From: Cyclobacterium xiamenense | GTDB lineage: Bacteria > Bacteroidota > Bacteroidia > Cytophagales > Cyclobacteriaceae | NCBI RefSeq assembly: GCF_009467825.1 | Contig: NZ_WIOK01000014.1 | Location: forward strand, 1-64,000 | Length of the DNA stretch: 64,000 nt | Direction of reading: 5' to 3' | Part shown: in pieces, positions 1-7,275 of the stretch | How the letters are laid out: each line of letters opens with the position of its first letter | Position numbering within the stretch: position 1 is the stretch's first letter | Program-made: the position numbers and the translations under genes | The notes under the pieces: model-generated | The model's input: the letters and a program-made list of their open reading frames with translations, nothing else | The model's database searches: none | Told to the model about the DNA's origin: nothing

Positions 1-158
1 CAGGTATGTCTTCCATCTCCGTAAACGGATACCTATCCACGCCCTTGATGCTGGAAAAAGCCCCGATCCGGTCCTTCGTGCACCACCAGAAATTGGAAAG
101 CTTTCATCGGTACCACCTTTTCTTACTGTACATGGCCTTGCCTGTAACTATTGGCTAA
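1..158 (+). CDS. 3' end of an unidentified gene (partial)
   Basis: An open frame enters from the left edge (first full codon at 3) and ends at TAA 156-158. The visible 51 residues end in a hydrophobic stretch (HLFLLYMALPVTIG). I do not recognise the family. The main support that this frame is real is the terminator-like hairpin that begins at the stop codon. A second frame is also open over most of this stretch, so the reading frame is uncertain. Confidence 0.35.
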   Translation, partial: GMSSISVNGYLSTPLMLEKAPIRSFVHHQKLESFHRYHLFLLYMALPVTIG

Positions 159-186
159 CCGCAGCCATTGCGGTTAGTCCCCTTTT
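155..186 (+). terminator. Rho-independent terminator candidate
   Basis: A perfect 9-bp inverted repeat, CTAACCGCA and TGCGGTTAG with a 5-nt loop (155-177), is followed by TCCCCTTTT. It overlaps the stop codon of the left-edge frame and lies upstream of the convergent recombinase gene end at 262. Confidence 0.6.
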
Positions 187-261
187 GGCCGTACGAACAC
201 AGCCTCCTAAAGATAGAAAAATTCCAATAAAATTCAACTAGCTTTTTCATTTCTATTCCGC

Positions 262-1698
262 TTAGCTATCCAGCAAATCTCCCGGAGAGACGATCTGTCC
301 CAGGTGTTTGCTGCTCACATGGGTATATACCTCCGTGGTCTTGCTGGAGTTGTGACCCAACAGCTGCTGAATGTACCGCAGGTCCGTACCCCCCTCCAAT
401 AAATGGGTAGCAAAACTGTGCCGCAGCATGTGCGGATTTACCTGCTTCCTAATCCCCGCTGCACCGGCATATTTACGAATAAATTGCTGAATACTGCTGC
501 TGCTGTACATTCCCCCAAATTGTCCGGAAAATACGTATTCCTTCACATCCGCCGCAGCCAAGTAGCGCTTTAGCCGGTCCAGAATGCTTAGCGGCAGTAG
601 GGTATACCGGTCTTTTTTTCCTTTCCCCTGTAGTACACGTACCATTTTTCGGTCTATTTCCAGATCCCCTTTTTTGAGCCGAATCAGCTCCCCTATCCGC
701 AATCCTCCCCCATACAACAACATCAGGATCAGGTAATGCTTTTCGTTGACTTCACTGGCTTTTAGCAAGGCTTTTACCTCTTCCTTGCTCAATACTTTCG
801 GAAGTACCTTTTCCTTCTTTGGACGACTGATATCGGAAAGTACCAATTTACCCCTACCCAAATGGGCAACATACAAGCGGAGCGCATTCACCGACTGGTG
901 GATAGAGGCGGCGGACCCTCCCCGGGAAGACCATTCCTCGTGGTACCGATTGATGTCAGATACGGTTACCTCTCCCATATCCCGATCCAGCCAACGAGGA
1001 TCATTGATAAAGCGCTCAATCATTTTTTTATAGGTAACCAGGGTCCGTTCACTGTAATTCCGGGCCTGCATCATCTCCAGAAAATCCACCCGACAACTTT
1101 TTCGATGGCCACCCTTGTCCCACTGCGCCTGATACTGTTGGAGCAATTCCATGTCCCTGATCTCAATCCCTTTCCGGAAATTCAACAGGGCTATTCCTCT
1201 AAGCTCCCGAATGAGGACCTGGAAATCGCTGGAGTCGTTATTGCCCACAAAGCACCGGTATGATTCATTCCATTTTAAGAAGGATTGTGCTTTTAGGAGT
1301 CGGTAGATGGGCTTGCTGTAGGAAAAGGAATACTTGATCAAGGTACACCCCTCGTGAAGTATGGGCATCGCCCATAACGTAGGTAAACCCATTCCCTGCC
1401 CACCTGCCTGCTTATCCGACTCGGGTTTCAATACCTGGCAGCCCGATGAATAGGTCACCGGTTCACGGTTCAGGTAATAGGTATTCAGCAGGGTATCGGG
1501 AAGACATAACTTCCTGAGCAACTGAAGGCTGTGATCCGAATAGTCCATTTCCCAGCGTCCCTGATCCGCCTGGAATTCCAACCAGGCCTGACCGGTAACC
1601 TTGCTTCTGAGCGGATGATCCGCTTTAAGCCGGAAATACACCCGGTCCCTGTTGCTTTCTTCGCAGAAATTCAAATAAACGGTGGCTTTCTTTTCCAT
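262..1698 (-). CDS. Tyrosine-type site-specific recombinase (XerC/D-like) with long N-terminal extension
   Basis: 478 residues. The C-terminal half is a complete tyrosine recombinase: a SAM-like core-binding domain (about residues 203-290) and a catalytic domain with R334 (GGLRIGE), K359 (QGKGKKDR), H423-x-x-R426 (NPHMLRHSF), H449 (LLGHN) and nucleophile Y458 (TTEVYTHV). It should therefore be active in DNA strand exchange. The first 200 residues are an extra region of unknown role that XerC/D (about 300 residues) lack. The gene starts at ATG 1696-1698 and diverges from the Zn-ribbon gene at 1795 across a 56-bp palindrome. No phage or transposon genes are beside it, so it may be a stand-alone chromosomal recombinase or the remnant of an element continuing to the left. 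Confidence 0.9.
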   Translation of the reverse strand: MEKKATVYLNFCEESNRDRVYFRLKADHPLRSKVTGQAWLEFQADQGRWEMDYSDHSLQLLRKLCLPDTLLNTYYLNREPVTYSSGCQVLKPESDKQAGGQGMGLPTLWAMPILHEGCTLIKYSFSYSKPIYRLLKAQSFLKWNESYRCFVGNNDSSDFQVLIRELRGIALLNFRKGIEIRDMELLQQYQAQWDKGGHRKSCRVDFLEMMQARNYSERTLVTYKKMIERFINDPRWLDRDMGEVTVSDINRYHEEWSSRGGSAASIHQSVNALRLYVAHLGRGKLVLSDISRPKKEKVLPKVLSKEEVKALLKASEVNEKHYLILMLLYGGGLRIGELIRLKKGDLEIDRKMVRVLQGKGKKDRYTLLPLSILDRLKRYLAAADVKEYVFSGQFGGMYSSSSIQQFIRKYAGAAGIRKQVNPHMLRHSFATHLLEGGTDLRYIQQLLGHNSSKTTEVYTHVSSKHLGQIVSPGDLLDS

Positions 1699-1740
1699 CT
1701 TGATCTTTTTTTTGTGGTAAAAAAAAGAATTCGAAAAATA

Positions 1741-1796
1741 ATATCCGTATTTTTACACGTGTATAAACGTTTATACACGTGTAAAAACACGGATAT
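1741..1796. repeat. 56-bp near-perfect palindrome between recombinase and Zn-ribbon genes
   Basis: Two 28-nt arms (1741-1768 and 1769-1796) are reverse complements except for one base pair, with no spacer. Each arm contains the smaller palindrome ACACGTGT (1755-1762 and 1776-1783). The right arm ends inside the ATG (1795-1797) of the Zn-ribbon gene, so a transcript starting further left would fold over its own start codon. It could be a cruciform or hairpin target of the recombinase, a dimeric operator, or a translational block. Confidence 0.95.
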
Positions 1797-2208
1797 GGAT
1801 CGGAAATGCCCCGAATGTGGAGATGTTATCCATGGTAGAGAAGATAAAATTTTCTGCTCGGACGAATGCCGCTTTCAACGACATAATCGAAACAAGCGGA
1901 AAAGCGAAAAAACCATTTTGGATATCAATAAGATCCTGCGGAAGAATCGGCGAATCTTGCAAAACCTCAACCCAATAGGACTGACGGCCGTTCGCAGGGA
2001 AATCCTCACCCGGCAGGGATTTGACTTCAATTTCTTTACCCACCAATACATCACCCAAAAAGGCAACTATTATTTTTTTTGCTACGAATACGGCTACGCC
2101 TATGCCGAGAAGGAGAAAATCAACGTGGTGACCTGGCAGGATTACATGAACCAACAGTTGGTCGGGTACCAGATTTCCACCGTGGATCCGGAGACCAATC
2201 GGCCGTAG
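1795..2208 (+). CDS. Small Zn-ribbon protein of unknown function
   Basis: 137 residues from ATG 1795. The N-terminus carries two cysteine pairs, CPEC near residue 5 and CSDEC near residue 24, in the spacing of a treble-clef or Zn-ribbon finger, followed by a very basic stretch (RFQRHNRNKRK) suited to nucleic-acid binding. The remainder has aromatic-rich segments (YYFFCYEYGYAYAE) and no membrane segment. I know similar short Zn-ribbon proteins from Bacteroidota but no established function. The frame is also open upstream through the recombinase, but the Met just before DRKCPECG is the natural start. The palindrome at 1741-1796 overlaps this start. Confidence 0.75.
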   Translation: MDRKCPECGDVIHGREDKIFCSDECRFQRHNRNKRKSEKTILDINKILRKNRRILQNLNPIGLTAVRREILTRQGFDFNFFTHQYITQKGNYYFFCYEYGYAYAEKEKINVVTWQDYMNQQLVGYQISTVDPETNRP

Positions 2209-2222
2209 CTGCCCGAGCCCCC

Positions 2223-3059
2223 CTACAAAAACCCCAGCACCCGCAGCGCCTGCAGGGTCAGGCTTTTTCGGGCTTCCAGAAATTCCCCATCACTGACTCC
2301 CGGGCCAGGGGCCAGGTTGCTGGCAAAAAAGTACACCGCTGCCCCCTGCTCCAGGTAGCCCACAAACCAGCCATTGTCTACCCCCTGATCCACCGACCAG
2401 CCGGTCTTGCCACTCAGCCGGTAGCCCTCGCTTTCCTCCATGACCATCAGTGCACGAAATACTGCCAGGGTCTCCGGACGCAGCGCCAGATCCCCCGCAT
2501 ATAGGCGACGCAAAAAGCGGATTTGTTCCATCGGGCTGATCCGCGAATCACCCCGCAGCCAAAATTGATCCAGGTTGTCGGCCCGCACATCCATCTGTCC
2601 GTAATCCAGGCGCCTCAGGTACTCCTTCATCCGGTCCAGGCCTACTTTCCGGGCAATTTCCTGGTAGCAGGGTACGCAGGAGAGGTGAAAGGCCTGGGTA
2701 ACCGTCAAATCCTGCTCCCATTGGGCCATGCCCCGGGGCGCCCCGTCCCAGACAAACAGGCTTTGCGCATCCGCCACAATCCCCAGGTCCAGGGCAATCA
2801 GGGAATGGGGAATCTTGTACGTAGAAGCAGGCAACTGCCCCCGCTCGGCATGGGCGAAGTCGTTGGAATAGTACCGGTCTTCGCCCGCATCGTACACCAG
2901 CAGGCTGCCACGTAGCCCGGAGGCCTCCAGGATCTCCTGTAGGGCCGGAGAATGCTGCCTGCCCGCCCCCTGTGCCGCGGCCAAACCGGAAAGAAGTAGA
3001 AAGATCGTCCCGGTGCAGGCGATCCAAATCAGGTAGGGGTAGCTGCGCGTTCGGTTCAT
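2223..3059 (-). CDS. Class D (OXA-type) beta-lactamase
   Basis: 278 residues, exported by an N-terminal signal peptide ending near AAAQG (about residue 31). It hydrolyses beta-lactams in the periplasm through an acyl-serine intermediate. Class D motifs are in order: S79-T-Y-K82 (catalytic serine and the lysine that is usually carboxylated), S127-C-V129, Y153-G-Q155 (normally YGN, so Asn is replaced by Gln), the FWLRG segment, and K218-T-G220. The start overlaps the stop of the upstream acyltransferase gene by 4 nt (ATGA), so it is probably co-translated with it. This chromosomal housekeeping context argues for an intrinsic enzyme rather than recently acquired resistance. A BlaR-like sensor domain is not present. 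Confidence 0.9.
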   Translation of the reverse strand: MNRTRSYPYLIWIACTGTIFLLLSGLAAAQGAGRQHSPALQEILEASGLRGSLLVYDAGEDRYYSNDFAHAERGQLPASTYKIPHSLIALDLGIVADAQSLFVWDGAPRGMAQWEQDLTVTQAFHLSCVPCYQEIARKVGLDRMKEYLRRLDYGQMDVRADNLDQFWLRGDSRISPMEQIRFLRRLYAGDLALRPETLAVFRALMVMEESEGYRLSGKTGWSVDQGVDNGWFVGYLEQGAAVYFFASNLAPGPGVSDGEFLEARKSLTLQALRVLGFL

Positions 3060-4219
3060 CCCAGTACTTTATGGCGTTCGAAAGGTTTTTGCCGGTCAAA
3101 GAGGTACCGGTACGTATGGTGCGTTTTGAAGATGCTGGCGTTTAGTTGCTCGCACACCCGCATCATCTTTGGATTGAAGTCGCCAATCCAGTTCATCTCA
3201 ATGGTCTCGTAGGACAATTTCTTTTCGGCAATATTGTCCCGGTATTCGGTCACCATGGCGCTTTCCACGCCCTTGCCCTGAAATTCGGGCACCACCCCAA
3301 ATACCAATCCCAGCATCTTGTCAGGAGGATGCACGGCCCGGTGCCAAAGAAATTTCAATTTGCCGATCAGATCCAGCTTGCCGTTGACGTACTTAAAGAT
3401 CTGGTTGATTTCCGGAATGCTCACAAAAAAGGAAATGGGTTCCTCTTTGTAAAAGCCAAAGTAGACCAGGTACGGATCCACGATGGGCTTCATGTTTTTT
3501 AGGATCAGCCGAGCCTCCCGTTCGGAAATGGTCTTTCCCATATGGCCCGCCCAGGCCTTGTTATAAACGTTCATAAAATACTCCGGAAATTTGTCCCAGA
3601 GTTCCTTCCCCTTCAGGTAGCGGAAGGTGATGTTTTTGTCTTCGCGGATGATTTTGGCCCGGGCTTCGATCTTGGGGTCCATCACCACCCCCCGCACCTT
3701 GCGCATGTAGGTAAACTGCCGGAAATAAATCTGAAACCCGTATTCCTCGAAAAAGGAGCGGTAATACGGGAAATGCCAGTACATATTGTAGTTTGGCGGG
3801 GAAAAACCCTCCACCAGCAGGCCCCACCATTTGTCCCGCTCGCCAAAATTGACCGGGCCGTCCATGGCTTCCATCCCCTCCGCTTGCAGCCAATCCCGGG
3901 CGGCATCAAAAAGCAAAAAGGCAGCCGCTTTATCGTGAATACATTCAAAAAAACCCATGCCCCCGGTGGGCTGCTTTTCTTTCCACTTGGGGTTGACAAA
4001 GGCCGCATTCCGGCCAATGGTCTGCCCCTGATCGTCCAGCAGCAGCCAGCGAATGGCCTTTCCGCCACTTTTATACAATTTATTCGTTTCGGGATGAAAC
4101 AGGTCCTCTATGTCCTTGTCCAGCGGCCGGATCCAGTTTTTCTCCTCCCGGTAAAGCCGGGCGGCCATCTCGACAAATTCCTTTTGCTGCGCTTGGGTGC
4201 TGACTTCTACTAACTGCAT
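3056..4219 (-). CDS. YghO-like GNAT-fold acyltransferase family protein
   Basis: 387 residues from ATG 4219; an in-frame TTG at 4237 is less likely. The protein resembles the E. coli YghO family: an N-terminal segment with YREEKNWIRPLDKD, a central FGERDKWWGLLVEGFSPP block and a C-terminal GNAT-like part with LGLVFGVVPEFQGKGVES, where QGKGVES matches the acyl-CoA pyrophosphate loop (Q/RxxGxG/A). The real acceptor is unknown. It begins 26 nt after the rimO stop and its own stop overlaps the beta-lactamase start, so the three probably form one transcription unit. Some databases mislabel this family as GTP cyclohydrolase; nothing here supports that. Confidence 0.7.
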   Translation of the reverse strand: MQLVEVSTQAQQKEFVEMAARLYREEKNWIRPLDKDIEDLFHPETNKLYKSGGKAIRWLLLDDQGQTIGRNAAFVNPKWKEKQPTGGMGFFECIHDKAAAFLLFDAARDWLQAEGMEAMDGPVNFGERDKWWGLLVEGFSPPNYNMYWHFPYYRSFFEEYGFQIYFRQFTYMRKVRGVVMDPKIEARAKIIREDKNITFRYLKGKELWDKFPEYFMNVYNKAWAGHMGKTISEREARLILKNMKPIVDPYLVYFGFYKEEPISFFVSIPEINQIFKYVNGKLDLIGKLKFLWHRAVHPPDKMLGLVFGVVPEFQGKGVESAMVTEYRDNIAEKKLSYETIEMNWIGDFNPKMMRVCEQLNASIFKTHHTYRYLFDRQKPFERHKVLG

Positions 4220-4245
4220 GGGTTGTGTATTTTGCAAACAATGGG

Positions 4246-5571
4246 TTATTCGGTACCGGGGCCGACGACCTCTCCGTACAGATCAAACTCGGTGGCATCG
4301 GTGATTCGGGCCTGTACAAAATCACCAATCCGGCAATACTGACTGCTGGCATCGATCAGGACCTCGTTGTCTACCTCCACCGAATCGTAGGCGGTACGCC
4401 CCACAAAATAACCTCCCTCCTTTTTATCGATCAATACCTTAAAGGTCTTTCCGATTTTTTCCTGATTGAGTTCGAAGGAAATTTGTTCTTGTACCTCCAT
4501 CAGCCGATTGGCCCGCTCCTGCTTCACCTCCGCCGGCACCTCGTCGGGCAGGCTATGGGCATGGGTGTTCTCTTCGTGGGAATAGGTAAAGACGCCCAAC
4601 CGCTCAAAGCGCATGCGCTGCACGAAGTCCATCATTTCCTCAAACTCCCGCTCCCCCTCTCCGGGATGACCGACGATCAGGGTGGTGCGGATGGCGATGC
4701 CAGGTACGCGTTCCCGGATCTCCCCGATCAGGGCTTCCTGCTTTTCCCGGGTGGTGCCCCGGCGCATGGCTTTCAGCACCGCGCTGGATCCGTGTTGCAG
4801 GGGAATGTCCAAATACTTGCAGATATTCTCCCGCTCTGCCATCACGTCCAGCACGTCCAGGGGAAAACCGGTTGGGTAGGCGTAGTGCAGGCGGATCCAA
4901 TCGATGCCCTCCACATCGGAAAGTGCCCGCAGCAGGTCGGCGAGGCGGCGCTTCTTGTACAAATCCAGGCCGTAATAGGTGGAGTCCTGGGCGATCAGCA
5001 AGAGTTCCCGGGTACCGTTGGCAGCCTTGTGTTCGGCCTCTTTGACCAACTCCTCGATGGGACGGGACACGTGGCCTCCCCGCATCAGCGGAATGGCGCA
5101 GAAGGAACAGGGCCGGTCGCAGCCCTCTGAAATCTTCATGTAGGCATAATGGGAAGCATGCGTAAGCAAGCGTTCCCCCACCAGCTCGTGCTTGTAATCG
5201 GCTTTAAACTTCTTCAACAGGGCCGGCAAATCCCGGGTACCAAAAAAGGCATCCACCTGAGGAATCTCTACCTCCAGGTCGTCTTTGTACCGCTGGGAAA
5301 GACAACCGGTGACATAGACCTTGTCCACCAGGCCCTGCTCCTTGGCCCGGGCGTACTCCAGAATGGTATTGATCGATTCCTGCTTGGCATTGTCGATAAA
5401 GCCACAGGTATTGATGATGACGATGTTAGTGTCCCCGGCATTGGATTCGTGCCGGGCGTCAATGCCGTTTCCCCGGAGCTGGCTCAGCAACACTTCGGAG
5501 TCCACCAGGTTTTTGGAACAGCCCATGGTGATGATATTGACCTTGTCTTTTTTTAAGGTTCTTGCTTTCAT
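4246..5571 (-). CDS. rimO: Ribosomal protein S12 methylthiotransferase RimO
   Basis: 441 residues from ATG 5571 (the longer frame begins with TTG 5583). This radical-SAM enzyme adds a methylthio group to the conserved Asp of ribosomal protein S12. An N-terminal UPF0004 domain holds three cluster cysteines (GCSKN near residue 18 of this start, NTCGFIDNAK, VTGCLSQRY). The radical-SAM domain has the C-x3-C-x2-C motif in SEGCDRPCSFCAIP, which with the following RGGHVSRP is typical of RimO rather than MiaB. A TRAM-like RNA-binding domain occupies the last 65 residues. It is first in the group with the acyltransferase and the beta-lactamase. Confidence 0.95.
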   Translation of the reverse strand: MKARTLKKDKVNIITMGCSKNLVDSEVLLSQLRGNGIDARHESNAGDTNIVIINTCGFIDNAKQESINTILEYARAKEQGLVDKVYVTGCLSQRYKDDLEVEIPQVDAFFGTRDLPALLKKFKADYKHELVGERLLTHASHYAYMKISEGCDRPCSFCAIPLMRGGHVSRPIEELVKEAEHKAANGTRELLLIAQDSTYYGLDLYKKRRLADLLRALSDVEGIDWIRLHYAYPTGFPLDVLDVMAERENICKYLDIPLQHGSSAVLKAMRRGTTREKQEALIGEIRERVPGIAIRTTLIVGHPGEGEREFEEMMDFVQRMRFERLGVFTYSHEENTHAHSLPDEVPAEVKQERANRLMEVQEQISFELNQEKIGKTFKVLIDKKEGGYFVGRTAYDSVEVDNEVLIDASSQYCRIGDFVQARITDATEFDLYGEVVGPGTE

Positions 5572-5925
5572 AAATTCCTGCAAAAATACAAAATTTAGCC
5601 GACATACCGCCGGTATTTGGGCCCGCTCGGAAAAGATGTTACTGAAATATTAATTGACCGGTGATTTTATAACGAATCCTTAACCGGCGATCCCCGGCTT
5701 TCCGGGAAGGAAAACCTACTTTTGATCCAGTAATACAGCGACCATTTTTTTATTACTCCTTGAATCTTTTTTAAAAAGGCTCCGGTGTCTATCGGGGTCT
5801 TTTTCTTTTGGCCCTGGTAACCGCCATCCCCGCCCGAACAGATTTCCCTGCCGAAACCCGGCGAAAGGTTGGTTCCCTGTGCTTTTGTACCCGATATTTG
5901 CAAAAGCACCAAATGCCCCGCCCCA
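5572..5925. other. Intergenic region between rimO and the hemolysin III gene
   Basis: About 350 nt separate the divergent genes. A TAnnTTTG-type box (TACTTTTG, 5717-5724) could be the -7 element of a plus-strand promoter with a long leader. A small hairpin CCCGG-CTTT-CCGGG sits just upstream of it (5693-5706), and a larger inverted repeat lies at 5879-5909. I see no small gene with convincing codon use here. Confidence 0.4.
5879..5909 (+). promoter_or_regulatory. Inverted repeat in front of the hemolysin III start
   Basis: GTGCTTTTG (5879-5887) and CAAAAGCAC (5901-5909) are perfect 9-bp inverted repeats with a 13-nt spacer, ending 16 nt before ATG 5926. This could be an operator or a leader hairpin controlling translation. 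Confidence 0.4.
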
Positions 5926-6558
5926 ATGGAACGAACGCAACGCCTGAACGAGGAGTTTGCCAACAGCATTACCCACCTTTTTGGGGTACTGTTTAGCATC
6001 GTGGCCATTGCTTTGCTGGTGGTATTTTCGGTACTCAACGGCAGCCCGCTGGACGTGGCGAGTTGCAGCATCTTTGGCGGCACCATCCTGCTCATGTACA
6101 CCTTCTCTACCCTGTACCATGCCTTTCCTCCGGGCCCGGTCAAGTCCCTGCTGCGCACCTTTCACCATATCAGCATCTATTTTCTCATTGCCGGTACCTA
6201 TACCCCCTTCCTGCTGATCGGGCTGGGTGAAACAGCCGGCTGGATTTACCTGGCCATCGTCTGGGGCCTTACCCTGATCGGACTGGTATTCAAACTTTTT
6301 TACACCCACCGCTTTGCAAAACTATCGCTGGCCCTGTACATAAGCATGGGCTGGCTGGCGATCTTCTTTATCCGACCCCTACTGGCCCAACTCTCCCTTC
6401 CGACCATCCTGCTGATCGCCGCAGGAGGCCTGGCGTATACGGTGGGCGTCTTTTTCTATACGAACAAAAAAATGCGGTATGCCCATGCCATCTGGCACCT
6501 TTTTGTGCTGGGTGGCACGATCTTTCACTTTATGGCCATTCTTCGGATGGTCACCTGA
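5926..6558 (+). CDS. Hemolysin III / PAQR family membrane protein
   Basis: 210 residues from ATG 5926; the frame is open further upstream, but this Met gives the usual family start (ERTQRLNEEFANSITH). About seven transmembrane segments. The family metal-site pattern is present: TLYHAFP after the second helix, FHHISIYFLIAGTYTPF in the third, and HAIWHLFVLGGTIFH in the last. The family includes bacterial YqfA/hemolysin III and eukaryotic adiponectin receptors; a role in membrane lipid or sphingoid metabolism is likely, while haemolysis is only the historical label. Confidence 0.9.
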   Translation: MERTQRLNEEFANSITHLFGVLFSIVAIALLVVFSVLNGSPLDVASCSIFGGTILLMYTFSTLYHAFPPGPVKSLLRTFHHISIYFLIAGTYTPFLLIGLGETAGWIYLAIVWGLTLIGLVFKLFYTHRFAKLSLALYISMGWLAIFFIRPLLAQLSLPTILLIAAGGLAYTVGVFFYTNKKMRYAHAIWHLFVLGGTIFHFMAILRMVT

Positions 6559-6634
6559 AGGGCCGCAGCCATTTTTCCGGCAGGCTACCTGCACTCCTGT
6601 GACCCAGGTCACCGGCAATGGCACGAATTTCGCG

Positions 6635-6642
6635 TACCTTTA
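6635..6642 (+). promoter_or_regulatory. Candidate -7 box for the DUF302 gene
   Basis: TACCTTTA fits the Bacteroidota TAnnTTTG pattern apart from its last base and lies 31 nt before the start at 6673. No clear -33 TTTG was found. Confidence 0.35.
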
Positions 6643-6672
6643 GGTAATCTTTTAACCAAAATAAACTGCACG

Positions 6673-7065
6673 ATGAATTACCACATGGATCACGTAATGG
6701 AAGCTGCTTCCATCGACCTAGTCAAAGAAAAAGTAACAGCCGCCCTTAAGGAAGAGGGCTTCGGTGTATTGACCGAAATCGATATTCAGGCCACCATGAA
6801 AAAGAAACTGGACAAAGCCTACCCGCCCATGCTGATACTGGGTGCCTGCAATCCGGTCTTCGCCGACAAAGTGCTGACGGCCGACCCCCACATGACGGCC
6901 ATGCTGCCCTGCAATGTCAGTATCCGACAACTGCCCGACGGCAAGTTTGAAGTGTCGGCCATTGACCCGGAAGCTGCCATGGTGCCCGTAGGCAAGGAGG
7001 AAATCAAACCCCTGGCCCGGGAAGTCAGGGAAAAACTGGCAAAAGTTATCGCCGCCCTGGCCTAA
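6673..7065 (+). CDS. DUF302 domain protein
   Basis: 130 residues filling the DUF302 fold: KEKVTAALKEEGFGVLTEIDIQATMKKKL is not broken and is followed by PPMLILGACNPVFADKVL, PHMTAMLPCNVSIRQL and a C-terminal helix. The middle GACNP and PCNV cysteines are family features. It is soluble and has no signal peptide. The biochemical role of DUF302 is not established; in other bacteria it occurs beside thiol, sulfur or heavy-metal genes. It forms a single-gene unit on the plus strand, possibly followed by the tiny frame at 7109. Confidence 0.9.
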   Translation: MNYHMDHVMEAASIDLVKEKVTAALKEEGFGVLTEIDIQATMKKKLDKAYPPMLILGACNPVFADKVLTADPHMTAMLPCNVSIRQLPDGKFEVSAIDPEAAMVPVGKEEIKPLAREVREKLAKVIAALA

Positions 7066-7108
7066 CGGTGAAAGAGCGATTCGCTGAAACACGCTTTTGC
7101 TGCGAAAA

Positions 7109-7255
7109 TTGAAAAATCTAATCGGGCCGAAAGACGACAAGGCGTTTAATTCCCTAAACCAAAACGTGCACAATTCCCTCCGCGGTGGCGGAGGGCAAAG
7201 CACCCAGCCCGTGCAGTTTCGGGAGGGATTTACCTACGTAACGACCCTAAAATAA
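7109..7255 (+). CDS. Possible 48-residue protein, TTG start
   Basis: A short frame from TTG 7109 to TAA 7253-7255 encodes a peptide running through LIGPKDDKAFNSLNQ, a run of four glycines and QFREGFTYVTTLK. Its third codon positions are mostly G or C, as in neighbouring genes, and the composition looks protein-like. There is no ATG; TTG 7097 is an alternative. The frame contains the hairpin at 7176-7195. It starts 43 nt after DUF302 and ends before the convergent reductase gene. I do not recognise it, and it may be the tail of a decayed gene. Confidence 0.35.
   Translation: MKNLIGPKDDKAFNSLNQNVHNSLRGGGGQSTQPVQFREGFTYVTTLK
7176..7195. repeat. 8-bp stem hairpin inside the small frame
   Basis: CCCTCCGC and GCGGAGGG flank GGTG. 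No T-run follows on the plus strand, so it is not a standard terminator. It may simply reflect the glycine codons of the small frame. Confidence 0.5.
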
Positions 7256-7275
7256 ATAGCTAAACTACCTGCCAC

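Noticed and set aside
1699-1794. Invertible promoter controlled by the adjacent recombinase
   Set aside because: Phase-variable promoters need inverted repeats flanking a promoter-sized segment; here the two arms touch, leaving nothing between them to invert.
4225-5130. 301-residue open frame on the plus strand
   Set aside because: Antisense to rimO, with no recognisable domain and low-complexity His/Gln/Leu composition.
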